In this document: one piece after another, positions 15,524 through 24,251 of the stretch
How the letters are laid out: each line of letters begins with the position of its first letter
Numbering within the stretch: the first letter of the stretch is position 1
Origin: Streptomyces aculeolatus
GTDB lineage: Bacteria; Actinomycetota; Actinomycetes; Streptomycetales; Streptomycetaceae
NCBI RefSeq assembly: GCF_020400605.1
Contig: NZ_JAINRD010000022.1
Span: forward strand, 1 to 64,000
Length of the DNA: 64,000 nucleotides
Reading direction: 5' to 3'
Position numbers and translations under genes: made by a program
The notes under the pieces: model-generated
Told to the model about the DNA's origin: nothing
Database searches by the model: none
What the model saw: only the letters and a program-made list of their open reading frames with translations

Positions 15524-16894
15524 CTACCGGCCCTTGAGCTTGCGCACCAGCCGCCCCCAGGTGCCCAGCCGCAGCGCCTCGTACTCCGCGAACCGCTCCC
15601 GGTCCGCCGGCTCGGCGACGTCGTCGAAGACGGCCCGCGCCTCCGCGCGGAGCACCGGGTCCTCGTGCAGCATGAGCAGGAACAGCCTGCCCTCGCGGTG
15701 CAGGGCGCGCAGCGCGCCGGAGCGCCCGGGCGGGTACGAGGTGAGCCCGTGCAGGGCGCGCAGCAGCGGCAGGTGCTCCGCCGCCCGGTCGGGGCGGAGC
15801 CGCAGGGCGAGCCGCAGCGCGAGGTCCAGCTCCGCGTCGCCGGGCCGCGGCTCGCGGGCGAGTACGGCGGTGACGGCCCGCGCCGCGGACGGGGCGTCCT
15901 CGGCCATGTGCCGCAGCCGGCGCCGGAGTTCGCGGTCGTGGCCGGGCGGGCCGCCGTGCGCGGCGAGGACGATCGCGGCGTGGACCGCCTCGGCCGGGGG
16001 CGGCGCCTCCATGCCGGTGCCGTCGATGTCCGCGGCCCACGAGTCCCACGGGTTGCGCGCCTCCCGCGCGTCCCCGTGCGGGCCACCGATCGGGTCCAGC
16101 GTCCCGAGCGCCTTCAACTCCCTGATGGCCATGTGCCGTTCCGTGGCCGAACGGCTCATCGCCAGGAAGACGAGCGCGTCCCTGACCTCCTCGTCCGCCG
16201 GCCTGCCGGCGCCGTCGCCGGGCAGCTTCTTCATCACGTGCATCAGGGTGACCCGGGCCTGCGGCCCGGACTCGGCCTCGAACCGGGCCCGCACCTGCGC
16301 CACGGTGGCGCCGTAGTGCTCCAGCGTGCGCAGCACCGCGGCGAAGGCCGTGTCGTCGGGCTCGATGCTCGCGGCGGCGTCGAGCAGCGCGGGCACGGCG
16401 CCGTCGAGGCGGGTGCCGCGCAGCGCCGTCGCGGCGTGGTGGATGCAGGCCCGGTCGCGGAGCGCGCGGCCGTAGACGGGCGCGGCCCGGTCGTCGCCGA
16501 TGCGGCGCAGGGCCTCCACGATGCCCTGCTTGAGGTCGTACGGGTCCTGGTAGTGCTCGTCGCGGGGGTCGCGCTGCGGGAGGCTGTCGCTGGGGATGGT
16601 GCGGTAGCGCTCCAACTCGAACACCTTGCCCACGCCGTGTTCGTCGACGAGGGCGTCACCCTCCTCGTACCAGGCGTCCCACGCCGCCGTGACGGCCCCG
16701 ACCCGCTCCAGGTGCGCGGCGTGGTCGGCGAGGAGGGCGTCGAGCCGGTCGACGAGCACGGGGACGACCTCGGGACCCCGCTCCCGTAACGCGGCGATCG
16801 CCCGCTCCCGGAGGCTCTCCTCGGCGTAGCCGCCGCCGTCCCCGGTCCGCCACAGGGCCAGCCGTTCGATCAGCTCGCCGACGTCGTCCGCCAC
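15524..16894 (-). CDS. HEAT-repeat-like helical protein of unknown function
   Basis: A 456-residue soluble protein made almost wholly of helix pairs, e.g. LRERAIAALRERGPEVVPVLVDRLDALL, IVEALRRIGDDRAAPVYGRALRD and VRDALVFLAMSRSATERHMAIREL, which read like degenerate HEAT/armadillo repeats. No signal peptide or membrane segment is seen. Such proteins usually serve as scaffolds; no partner is suggested by the neighbours. The N-terminal start (GTG 16894) has no strong ribosome site and could be slightly off. Confidence 0.7.
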   Translation of the reverse strand: MADDVGELIERLALWRTGDGGGYAEESLRERAIAALRERGPEVVPVLVDRLDALLADHAAHLERVGAVTAAWDAWYEEGDALVDEHGVGKVFELERYRTIPSDSLPQRDPRDEHYQDPYDLKQGIVEALRRIGDDRAAPVYGRALRDRACIHHAATALRGTRLDGAVPALLDAAASIEPDDTAFAAVLRTLEHYGATVAQVRARFEAESGPQARVTLMHVMKKLPGDGAGRPADEEVRDALVFLAMSRSATERHMAIRELKALGTLDPIGGPHGDAREARNPWDSWAADIDGTGMEAPPPAEAVHAAIVLAAHGGPPGHDRELRRRLRHMAEDAPSAARAVTAVLAREPRPGDAELDLALRLALRLRPDRAAEHLPLLRALHGLTSYPPGRSGALRALHREGRLFLLMLHEDPVLRAEARAVFDDVAEPADRERFAEYEALRLGTWGRLVRKLKGR

Positions 16895-17034
16895 CGTCTC
16901 ACCCCTGCGCTACGGGCCGATTCCGAAGCAAGGACCGTACCGGAACGGGACTGGGACGGCTCCCGAACGGGCAGAACCGGCCCGGTTCTTCCCCGGGCGG
17001 CCTCCCGCACGGCGTCGTGGCCCGGGCGGGCGGC

Positions 17035-17063
17035 CCCGCCCGGGGCGCGGCGCCCCGGGCGGG
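17035..17063. terminator. Hairpin after the 17071-17541 gene
   Basis: CCCGCCCGGGGCG (17035-17047) and CGCCCCGGGCGGG (17051-17063) form a perfect 13-bp stem with a 3-nt loop, just downstream of the minus-strand stop codon at 17071. Confidence 0.75.
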
Positions 17064-17070
17064 CCCGGCG

Positions 17071-17541
17071 TCAGTCGGCGATGAACCGGTTCCCGAACCG
17101 CCCCGTGCTCTCGCTCCGTTCGCGCTGGCGGCGGATGACGTACGTGCCGGGGGCGATGCCCGTACCGCCGTGTTCCGGGTGGATGAGGTACGCGACGGCC
17201 GCGGCGTCGAGGACGCCGAGGGCGAGGCGCTGCGGGTCGTTGACGCGCCGGCTCCAGCGGCAGGTGCCGGGGTCGGCGACGAGCGAGTGCGGGTTGCCGC
17301 CGGCGGCGCCGCGCAGCAGCTCGACGCCGCCCGCGGGGACGGCCGCCCAGCGGGCGTGCCGCGGGACGGTGACGCCGTCGAGGAGCGCCAGCGGTACGAC
17401 GATGAGGTCGCCCTGCGCCTGGAGGCCGGCGACGACGGGGATGGTCACCTCGCGCTCCAGGTGGGCGAGGACGTCGAGGCCGGTCCTGGCGGTGAGGTCG
17501 GCGAGGGTCACGGCTGCGGGCGTGGTCGTGTGCGTCTTCAT
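17071..17541 (-). CDS. Hypothetical protein paired with a DUF6745-like gene
   Basis: A 156-residue protein not recognised. It begins with a Thr-rich tail, then LTARTGLDVLAHLEREVTIPVVAGLQAQGDLIVVPLALL and VPAGGVELLRGAAGGNPHSLVADPG, and ends HPEHGGTGIAPGTYVIRRQRE, which suggests a compact beta domain with a His/Glu patch. No signal peptide. GAGGTGA 4 nt upstream supports the ATG. It follows the DUF6745-like gene by 54 bp on the same strand, so the two are probably one operon; proteins acting with that family in actinomycetes are not characterised. Confidence 0.65.
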   Translation of the reverse strand: MKTHTTTPAAVTLADLTARTGLDVLAHLEREVTIPVVAGLQAQGDLIVVPLALLDGVTVPRHARWAAVPAGGVELLRGAAGGNPHSLVADPGTCRWSRRVNDPQRLALGVLDAAAVAYLIHPEHGGTGIAPGTYVIRRQRERSESTGRFGNRFIAD

Positions 17542-17595
17542 GGGGTCACCTCGGGGTGGGAGAAGGGAAGCCGGCGCGGGAAGCGGGGCGGCACG

Positions 17596-18861
17596 TCAGG
17601 TGCGGCGGGCGAGCCGGGCGTACTGCGGGCCGCTGAGCCCGTACGACCAGCCGGCCGCGGCGACGGGGTCGTCGATGTCCGCGGGCACGCTCAGCCCGTA
17701 GCGGCGCCGCCTCCCGTCGGGTTCGACGGAGCCGTTGACGACCAGCAGGACGCGCCCCGGTGTGCCCCACACGCGCCGCGGCACGTGGTAGAGGTGCAGG
17801 TGGGAGCCGGCGTTGCCGGGGTCGGGGGCCTTGGCGAGCAGGTGCAGGCCGGCCTCTTCGATGTACGTGTCCCAGCCGATCCGCTCGATGGCGCAGCGGC
17901 GAACCTCGACGTTCGGCTCGCGGTGGATCCGCGCCACCGTCGGGTCCGTGACGGCCCACCGCGGCACGGCGGTGCCGTGCAGCGCGTGGACCTCGGCGCC
18001 GTCGGACCACCGGACGGCGGGGCGGTCGGGGTGGTGCAGCCGCCGTTCGCCGTGGCGGGCACCGGGCAGCGGCTCGGTGTGGACCTCCGCGGGCCGCTCC
18101 GCGACGACGCACACCCCGTCGCCCGGCCACCACCAGCCCGCGGAGCGGGCCAGACCGGCCCAGAGGGCGAGTTGGCGGGCGTCGGCGGCGGGGTAGCCGG
18201 CGAGGCCGGTGCGGGCGAGGATGTCGTAGTGCCCGATCCAGTGCGCGTCGTGCTGGCCGTGGAAGGTGAGCCCGAGCGGCTCGGTGCCGTCGGAGGGCAG
18301 CAGGGCGGTGCGGATCGCGGGCCGCGGGCCGTCGAGCAGCGTGGCGGCGAGCGGGTCGTGCACCGCGGTCCACAGGATGTCGCGCAGCGCGTAGCCCTCG
18401 TGGAGCCCCTCCTCGGCGGCCATGGTGTGCGCGGCGTGGTACCACGGCGGGCGCTGGCCGCGCCACAGGTGCGCGGGGCGCCGGATGCGCCGGTCCAGCC
18501 GGGTGCGCAGCGCGGACTGCAGCGACGCCAGCCGGGACGGCACGGGCCAGCCGTCCCGGCGCGCCGGCGCCTCGGCGGCCCGCAACCGGGGGCGGGCGAA
18601 GGCCGGTTGCCCGGCCTGCAGCGCCGGCGGAGCCGCGGCGGGGGAGGGGATCCAGACGAACCGCGGGGGCGGTGCGCCGGCCAGGCGGTAGAGCCCGGTG
18701 ACGGCGGCTTCGGCCGCGGGCCGGTCGGCGGGCAGGGTGGAGAAGGCGTGCCCCAGCCATTCGTCGCGCAGCGCGACGGCGAGGGACAGCCGGTCGAGGG
18801 ACGAGGAAAGTGAACTGTCGAAGCGGGGAGATGCCCCGCGCGCAGTGGTCACCGCGGTCAC
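17596..18861 (-). CDS. DUF6745-like conserved protein
   Basis: About 421 residues, recognised by its overall layout (LPADRPAAEAAVTGLYRLAG..PRFVWIPSP near the N-terminus, WAGLARSAGWWWPGDGVCVVAERP in the middle, DGAEVHALHGTAVPRWAV and ERIGWDTYIEEAGLHLLAKAPDPGN near the C-terminus) as the DUF6745 type found in actinomycetes, often with leucine-rich-repeat proteins. The function is unknown. GTG 18861 is a weak start, lacking a clear ribosome site; the frame continues upstream but the codon pattern is poor there. Confidence 0.65.
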   Translation of the reverse strand: MTAVTTARGASPRFDSSLSSSLDRLSLAVALRDEWLGHAFSTLPADRPAAEAAVTGLYRLAGAPPPRFVWIPSPAAAPPALQAGQPAFARPRLRAAEAPARRDGWPVPSRLASLQSALRTRLDRRIRRPAHLWRGQRPPWYHAAHTMAAEEGLHEGYALRDILWTAVHDPLAATLLDGPRPAIRTALLPSDGTEPLGLTFHGQHDAHWIGHYDILARTGLAGYPAADARQLALWAGLARSAGWWWPGDGVCVVAERPAEVHTEPLPGARHGERRLHHPDRPAVRWSDGAEVHALHGTAVPRWAVTDPTVARIHREPNVEVRRCAIERIGWDTYIEEAGLHLLAKAPDPGNAGSHLHLYHVPRRVWGTPGRVLLVVNGSVEPDGRRRRYGLSVPADIDDPVAAAGWSYGLSGPQYARLARRT

Positions 18862-19045
18862 CAGAGGGAGGCGGTGTGCGCCTTTCCGTGAGTCATGGCG
18901 GCCAGGGTGCCAGGAGCGGCCTCGGGTGCGCAAGGGGATTGCGGGGCGTACGGGCGGGCCGCCGGAAAACGTGCGGCGCCGCCGCGCGGCGCCGTGATCG
19001 AATGCGGAGAAGGCGTCGGAGTGCGAAACGGGCAGGTGAGCGGGC

Positions 19046-19948
19046 GTGGTCTTCGTGGAGGTGCCGTTGACGGCGGCGGTGCGGGAGGCGACGGGCGTCA
19101 CCGGCCCCGCAGAACGGCTCTACGGCGGCGAGGAGTCCGCCGCGTGGCGGGTCGGCGAGCACGTGGTGCGGATCGGCGCGTACGACAGGGACCCGGCGGA
19201 GGCCGAGTGGTGCCACCGCGTCGCGGTCGCCGCGCGCACCGGCGGCTGCGCCGAGGCGGTCGCGCCGCTGCCCATTCCGGGGCGCGGCGACGGCGCCACG
19301 GTCGTACGGGTCGAGGGCCGCGCGGTGTCGCTCTGGCCGTACGTCGACGGGGTCTGGGCCGCCGGCGACGACCCCCGCACGGCGACGGTCGCGGCCCGCA
19401 TGCTGGCCCGCCTGCACCGCGCGCTGGCCGGCGCCCGGCTGCCGCCCCGGCCGCGGCGGAACTTCCTGGAGACCGGCCTCGCCGGCGACGCGGAATACGA
19501 CGACCCGAGGCTGCGGGACCCGCAACTGGACAGGTGGCTGGCCGGGTTCGCCGCCCGTCCGCTGCCGCGGCACGCGCTGCACGGCGACTACTACCACGGC
19601 AACCTCCTCGTCGACCGCGGCGACCCGGAGCGCATCGTCGCCGTCCTCGACTGGGACGAGTCGTTCGTCGCCCCGCCCGAGGTGGAGGTGGGCAGCGCGG
19701 CGCTGGAGTTCGCCGACGAGTTCTGCGAGAACCCGGCGGACGCGCGCCGCTTCGCCGACGCGTACCGGGAGGCGGGCGGCACGGCCGAGATGCTGGACGA
19801 CGAGACGCTGACGCAGCTCATGCGGCACCGGCTGCGGCGCGAGGGCGTGTACTTCGCGCTCGCCGTGGCCCGGGGCGTACAGCACGACGACGAGGACCTG
19901 GAGTACCACCGGCGCCGCATGGAGGCGTTCGCCCGGCTCCGCCCGTAG
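19046..19948 (+). CDS. APH-family phosphotransferase
   Basis: A 300-residue small-molecule kinase of the aminoglycoside/homoserine/choline phosphotransferase fold. The N-lobe has AWRVGEHVVRIGAYDRD (nucleotide-binding region), the catalytic loop reads LHGDYYHGNLLVD (Brenner motif) and the metal-binding motif is AVLDWDES. The substrate cannot be inferred. It lies alone, diverging from the DUF6745-like gene across 184 bp. GTG 19046 has AGGTGAG about 6 nt upstream; GTG 19055 is an alternative. Confidence 0.82.
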   Translation: MVFVEVPLTAAVREATGVTGPAERLYGGEESAAWRVGEHVVRIGAYDRDPAEAEWCHRVAVAARTGGCAEAVAPLPIPGRGDGATVVRVEGRAVSLWPYVDGVWAAGDDPRTATVAARMLARLHRALAGARLPPRPRRNFLETGLAGDAEYDDPRLRDPQLDRWLAGFAARPLPRHALHGDYYHGNLLVDRGDPERIVAVLDWDESFVAPPEVEVGSAALEFADEFCENPADARRFADAYREAGGTAEMLDDETLTQLMRHRLRREGVYFALAVARGVQHDDEDLEYHRRRMEAFARLRP

Positions 19949-20015
19949 CCTCGTCCGCGGTGCCCGCCCGCCGCCTCCGCCGTGCCCGGGCGGCCGGCCG
20001 CGGTGCCCGCCGGGT

Positions 20016-21515
20016 TCAGTCCCCGTTCCGTCGCCGGCGCACCCTCACCACCAGCACCGCGGCGGCCGCCGAGGCGACCGAGGCACCCGTGCCCCACACG
20101 GCCGGGGCCACGCCGGTGCCGGACGCGGAGGGCGCCCCGGGGACGTCCATCCCCACGGAGGCCCGGTCGTTGGCGGGTTCGGGGTCCCGGACCCGCGCGT
20201 CGCCCTCGGAGTCCAGGAGGACCGTGGATGCGGCCACGCTCCCGGGGCGGTTGTCCTTGTCCACGATGCGCAGCGTGAAGTCGAAGAGGACCTCCTCGCC
20301 GACCCGGCCATAGCCGGTGCACACGTACGTCCGCCCGCCGTCCTTCTTCGCGCAGTCCTGCGGGAGCATCTCCTCGTCGAGCTCCGGGTCGTACGGCGCG
20401 TCCACCACCTTGGCGCCGGGCGGCACGGTGAACACGGCGCGGGTCCGGGCGGTGTCCGGTTCGGCCGGGCCGTTGTTGCGGAAGCCGACGCTGATCCGGT
20501 GGTCGGTGCCTACGGCGCCGCGCACGGTGTCGCCGACGGCCTCGGTGTCGGCCCCGTTGCGGACCGGCACGGCCAGGTCGGCCGGATCGAAGGTCTCGGC
20601 GAACTCGGCCCCGGCGCCGCCGCCGGGGTCCACGACGAGGTCGAGCGGGGCACCCTTTCCTGGTGTGGTCCCGCCCGGCGGCAGACCGCGCCGGAACCCG
20701 GTGTGGAAGGCCCATGCGCCATACGAGAGCCGGGCGTCGAGCGCACGAAGGCGCGGCTCCATGCGCGGGTCGGGCGCGACCCGGAACGTCTCTCCCGGGT
20801 CGATCTCGACGTCGGCGAACAGGCAGCGCATGGCGCTGCCGCCGGCCGCGTAGCGGCAGTTGGAGTGCCGGCCGCCCAGGTCCATGGTGCCGTCCGAGTC
20901 GAGGACGAGGTCCACGCCGTGGGCCGGCACGTCGCCCTCGTTGCGGATGAGGACCGGTGTGCCGAAGGACTCGCCAACGGCCTTCGTGCCGACGCGGCCG
21001 CCGGTGTTGACGCGCAGCTCCGGCCGTCCGGCGACCACCGTGACTCTGCCCCGGACGGCGGGCAGCCCGTCGGCGTCGAGTGAGTAGCGCAGCACGCCGG
21101 AGTCGCCGGCCCGCGCCCCGGCGGCCGGCTTGAGGACCAGCTCCTGCCGGGCCCAGTCGTCGGTCAGTCGCATCGTGCAGCTGAACTCCGGCTCGGCCGG
21201 CCGGCAGCCGTCGGCTCCCCCGGTGATGTCCGCGACGCCCTCGATCCCGCTGACGTCGACGGTGAGTTCGGCCGGCATGTCCGCTCCCGCGTGGCCGAAC
21301 TCCAGCGGCAGCACGTTCGCGCCCGCCCACGCGGTCTCGGGGTGCAGGGACGCGTAGTGGTACGGCGGGGTGAGGTCACGCGGCGCACGCCCGTCCGCGG
21401 ACGCCGCGCCGGCCCCGGCCGCCTGGGCGGCGGTCGCGGCTGCGGCGGCGGCGACGGCCAGGGCGGGCGCGAGCAGTCGGCCGGCCCGGCGCCGCTCTCC
21501 TCGGGTGGAGGTCAT
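20016..21515 (-). CDS. Membrane-anchored cell-surface protein with repeat beta domains
   Basis: About 499 residues. A Sec signal peptide (Arg-rich start, Ala-rich core to about 40) leads into beta-rich repeats resembling CARDB/DUF11 modules (TPVLIRNEGDVPAHGVDLVLDSDG; DHRISVGFRNNGPAEPDTARTRAVFTVPPGAKV; CTGYGRVGEEVLFDFTLRIVDKD). It ends with one transmembrane helix and the basic tail RVRRRRNGD, so it is anchored with a large outer domain. No LPxTG sorting motif is seen. The role is unknown, perhaps wall structure. ATG 21515 is chosen; it lacks a clear ribosome site. Confidence 0.72.
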   Translation of the reverse strand: MTSTRGERRRAGRLLAPALAVAAAAAATAAQAAGAGAASADGRAPRDLTPPYHYASLHPETAWAGANVLPLEFGHAGADMPAELTVDVSGIEGVADITGGADGCRPAEPEFSCTMRLTDDWARQELVLKPAAGARAGDSGVLRYSLDADGLPAVRGRVTVVAGRPELRVNTGGRVGTKAVGESFGTPVLIRNEGDVPAHGVDLVLDSDGTMDLGGRHSNCRYAAGGSAMRCLFADVEIDPGETFRVAPDPRMEPRLRALDARLSYGAWAFHTGFRRGLPPGGTTPGKGAPLDLVVDPGGGAGAEFAETFDPADLAVPVRNGADTEAVGDTVRGAVGTDHRISVGFRNNGPAEPDTARTRAVFTVPPGAKVVDAPYDPELDEEMLPQDCAKKDGGRTYVCTGYGRVGEEVLFDFTLRIVDKDNRPGSVAASTVLLDSEGDARVRDPEPANDRASVGMDVPGAPSASGTGVAPAVWGTGASVASAAAAVLVVRVRRRRNGD

Positions 21516-21666
21516 GCCCGCGCAGTCTGCCGCGCCCCCGGGCACCCGGGGGCCACGACCGGGTCACGATGCACTCACCGGGCCGCGGCGGCGGCCGCAC
21601 GGGGCTCGGCCGGCAGCGTCGCAGGCCGTGCGGATGCCGCGCAGGACCGGGACCCGCCAAATCGAG

Positions 21667-21695
21667 TTGTCCGCGGTGCGGCGCCGAACTAGGTT
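21667..21695 (+). promoter_or_regulatory. Promoter for a leaderless gene (TTGTCC-N17-TAGGTT)
   Basis: TTGTCC (21667-21672), 17 bp, then TAGGTT (21690-21695). The GTG start at 21702 is 6 nt beyond the -10, so the transcript probably starts at the start codon. Confidence 0.6.
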
Positions 21696-21701
21696 GCCGA
21701 G

Positions 21702-22358
21702 GTGGACCAATTCGTACCCTCCTGGGCGGCGCTGCGCGCGGCGGTCGCCGACCTCGGCGACGAGGACTTCGCGCAGCCCTCCGGGTGCACCGGCTGGCTC
21801 GTCCGCGACCTCGTCTGCCACTTCGTGATCGACGCGCAGGACGTGCTCATCACCCTGGTCACCCCGGCCGGCGGCGAGCCGACGGTCGACGCGGCGCGCT
21901 ACTGGCACGTGAGCGACGAGCCGCCCACCGGCGAGGACCCCCTCGACGCGCTCACCACCCGGCTGGCCGCGGCGTACGAGGACCCGGCGCTGCTCAAGTT
22001 CCACCTCGACGACGTCGGCTCCGCCGCCGGCCGCGCGGCGCAACTCGCCGACCCGGCACTGCGGGTGAGCACGCAGGACATGGTCCTCACGGCCGGCGAC
22101 TACCTCGCGGCGTACGTGCTGGAGTGGACCCTGCACCACCTGGACCTGACCGCCCACCTCCCGCACGTCCCCGGCCCGCCCGCGGCGGGCCTCGCGGAGT
22201 CCCGCGCGCTGCTGGAGCGGATCACGGGTGCGGCGTTCCCGGAGGCTTTCACCGACACGGACGCCCTCCTGACTGCCACCGGCCGCCGCACCCCCACGGC
22301 TGCGGAGCGCACGGCCCTCGGCCCGACGGCGGCGAAACTCCCCCTGATCCTGGGCTGA
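21702..22358 (+). CDS. Maleylpyruvate isomerase family mycothiol-dependent enzyme
   Basis: A 218-residue DinB-fold protein. The N-terminal four-helix bundle (WAALRAAVADLGDEDFAQPSGCTGWLVRDLVCHFV) carries the first metal-binding His (CHFV), and YVLEWTLHHLDLTAHL carries the other ligands. Members bind zinc and use mycothiol as thiol cofactor, but most are uncharacterised. It stands alone. Leaderless start as noted for its promoter. Confidence 0.82.
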   Translation: MDQFVPSWAALRAAVADLGDEDFAQPSGCTGWLVRDLVCHFVIDAQDVLITLVTPAGGEPTVDAARYWHVSDEPPTGEDPLDALTTRLAAAYEDPALLKFHLDDVGSAAGRAAQLADPALRVSTQDMVLTAGDYLAAYVLEWTLHHLDLTAHLPHVPGPPAAGLAESRALLERITGAAFPEAFTDTDALLTATGRRTPTAAERTALGPTAAKLPLILG

Positions 22359-22395
22359 CCGAGCGGCCCCCGCCCGCCGCCGCAGACCGCCGCCC

Positions 22396-22420
22396 AGTGC
22401 TGTGACCGCATAGGTTCACC
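22396..22420. repeat. Left terminal inverted repeat of a gene cassette
   Basis: The first 15 bp, AGTGCTGTGACCGCA, are exactly the reverse complement of 24235-24249; over 25 bp (against 24225-24249) 22 positions match. The pair encloses the methyltransferase and LysR genes and resembles insertion sequence ends. The 155 bp between this repeat and the methyltransferase stop hold no recognisable gene. Confidence 0.75.
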
Positions 22421-22575
22421 GGGTTGGTGGTGGTGACGCTTGGATGTGCGGCGACGCCCGATCCGACCGCTGGAGGCGCGGTGGCCGAGCCTGTCCAGGC
22501 CATCCGATGGGGCGGACGTCCTCTTGCCAATACAGCGTGACCAGCCGGGATCCCCGACCGTACCAGGTGGAGAAG

Positions 22576-23292
22576 CTACCGGCGGCGGCAGAGAATTTCG
22601 CCGTGCGTCGGCGTGCGGCACTCACGCGAGACGATGTCGAAGCCGGCCCGTTCCAACATGCCCTCCAGGATCCAGGTGTATGTGGAGAATTCTTCCCGAA
22701 CGTGCGCCTCGAAGTCCGCCCGGGTGAAGCCCCGGCCCTCGGGCCGGCCAGCGGTGTCGATCCACCGCTGCAGATGCTCTGCGGCGTCGGCGGGCGGGAA
22801 GCTGAAGATGACGTCCCACAGATAGAAGGTGCCGCCCGGCCGCAGTATGTCGGCCGCGTTGATCAGCGCCTGCTGCTTCCAGAAGTCCGGGAGCTGGTGC
22901 AGGGCCGACTTGGTGGTCACCACGTCCGCGGGCCCTGCCTGGTGGGCGTAGTCCAAGAACCCGGCCCGGTGCCAGTGCGCGCTGGCACCGGCCCGTTCCG
23001 CCCTGCCTCGGGCGAAGGCGAGCATCTCCTCCGAGACATCGACGCCGTGGGCCTCGGCTCTGCGTCGTGCGGCCTGGACCACCAGCGAGCCGGTGCCGCA
23101 GGCCAAGTCGACCAGGCGGGTGTCCGCGACGACGCCAAGCCGGTCGAGCAGCGCATCGTCGGCGTCCGGGTCGGTGCCCTGGTTGCTGTCGTAGGAGGCC
23201 ACCGCTGCCGCGCTTCCCAGGTCGATGCCGACGGGCTCGTACTCGCGGAAGAACCATGCGGGGCGCGGGCGGGTGTTATCGCTTCGTGGCAT
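22576..23292 (-). CDS. Class I SAM-dependent methyltransferase
   Basis: About 238 residues. VVADTRLVDLACGTGSLVVQAARR is motif I for SAM binding, HGVDVSEEMLAFAR motif II and DILRPGGTFYLWDVIFSF motif III/post III. The N-terminal part (RPRPAWFFREYEPVGIDLGSAAAVASYD) resembles small-molecule methyltransferases; no substrate can be given. Codon use is less GC3-extreme than in neighbours, and the gene lies in the inverted-repeat-bracketed segment with its divergent LysR gene. TTGCCG-N18-TACAAA lies 6 nt before ATG 23292, suggesting a leaderless mRNA. Confidence 0.8.
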   Translation of the reverse strand: MPRSDNTRPRPAWFFREYEPVGIDLGSAAAVASYDSNQGTDPDADDALLDRLGVVADTRLVDLACGTGSLVVQAARRRAEAHGVDVSEEMLAFARGRAERAGASAHWHRAGFLDYAHQAGPADVVTTKSALHQLPDFWKQQALINAADILRPGGTFYLWDVIFSFPPADAAEHLQRWIDTAGRPEGRGFTRADFEAHVREEFSTYTWILEGMLERAGFDIVSRECRTPTHGEILCRRR

Positions 23293-23366
23293 GACCCGTT
23301 TGTAGGGTCCGGGCAGACCTGGCGGCAACCGCAACATCCGCAGCATGGCGTTCCGGAAGGTGAAAG

Positions 23367-24251
23367 ATGCAGGACCACGACCAGTACCGGCTCTTCCTCC
23401 ATCTCGCCTCGACTCTGAGCTTCACCCGAACCGCGGCCGACTGCCATGTCAGCCCGGCTACGTTGTCCCGTACCGTGCAGCGGCTGGAGGCCACGACCGG
23501 GCGCCGGCTCCTGGACCGCGGCCCGCACGGTGTCGCGCTGACCGAGCACGGTCACCGCTTTCGCCGCTATGTGACAGATGCCCTGGAGCTCTGGGACCGC
23601 TACTGCGACAATGACCCTGCAAGGGACCAACTCGGCGGCCGGCTACGGGTATTCGCCTCGGTCACGGCTTGCCAGAGCCTGCTGCCCGAGCTGCTCGCAC
23701 CTCTGCGAGACGCCCATCCCCGGGTGCAGATTTCGGTGCGGACGGGTGACGCCGCAGCCGCCCTCGCGCTCCTCGACGACGGCGAGGCCGACCTCGCCGT
23801 CGCGGCCCTGCCCTCCCGGATTCCGGCCACCCTCTTCGCCCGCGCCGTCGCCCGCACCCCGCTCGTCCTCGTCCGAGCCGACCCACCACGATCAAGCGTG
23901 CAGCTTCCTGATGCCGACGAGCCCTTCGTGCTCCCGAGACAGGGTCTGGTCCGAGACATCGCCAACCGGTGGTTCCGCCGTATCGGCATCACCCCCCGCA
24001 TAGCCGCGGAGGCCGACGGACACGAAGCCCTGCTCACCCTGGTCGCTCTCGACTACGGCACCGGCATCATCCCGGACCTCGTCCTACAGCACTGCAGCAT
24101 CAGGAACCGGCTCCGGGCCGTCGCCACCCCGTCCAGTCCCGGCGAACTCACCATCGGGGCGTGCGTCCGGCGCACTGATCTCCACCGCCCCCTGGTCGCC
24201 GCTGCCTGGGCCGCCACAGGACCCGGTCAAGCTTTGCGGTCACAGCACTAG
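23367..24251 (+). CDS. LysR-family regulator, IlvY-like
   Basis: A 294-residue LysR regulator: helix-turn-helix at 1-60 (FLHLASTLSFTRTAADCHVSPATLSRTVQRLEATTGRRLLDR), then a periplasmic-binding-like effector domain. The overall pattern (SVTACQSLLPELLAPLRDAHP; TGDAAAALALLDDGEADLAVAALP; NRWFRRIGITPRIAAEADGHEALLTLVALDYGTGIIPDLVL) matches IlvY of enterobacteria. Here it faces a methyltransferase, which it presumably controls. Its last codons (LRSQH and the TAG stop) lie inside the right inverted repeat, and that stop overlaps the opposing DUF4291 stop. GGAAGG precedes ATG 23367. Confidence 0.88.
   Translation: MQDHDQYRLFLHLASTLSFTRTAADCHVSPATLSRTVQRLEATTGRRLLDRGPHGVALTEHGHRFRRYVTDALELWDRYCDNDPARDQLGGRLRVFASVTACQSLLPELLAPLRDAHPRVQISVRTGDAAAALALLDDGEADLAVAALPSRIPATLFARAVARTPLVLVRADPPRSSVQLPDADEPFVLPRQGLVRDIANRWFRRIGITPRIAAEADGHEALLTLVALDYGTGIIPDLVLQHCSIRNRLRAVATPSSPGELTIGACVRRTDLHRPLVAAAWAATGPGQALRSQH
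24225..24249. repeat. Right terminal inverted repeat of the gene cassette
   Basis: TGCGGTCACAGCACT (24235-24249) is the exact reverse complement of 22396-22410. It is followed by AG, making CTAG at the outer edge, which contains stop codons for both the LysR gene and the DUF4291 gene. CTAG-like targets are known for some IS families, but no duplicated CTAG is seen at the left edge (CCAG there). Confidence 0.75.

Noticed and set aside
22416..22625. A short frame in the cassette's left gap, considered as a transposase remnant
   Set aside because: The 69-residue reading shows no DDE or other transposase motif, and overlaps the end of the methyltransferase gene.
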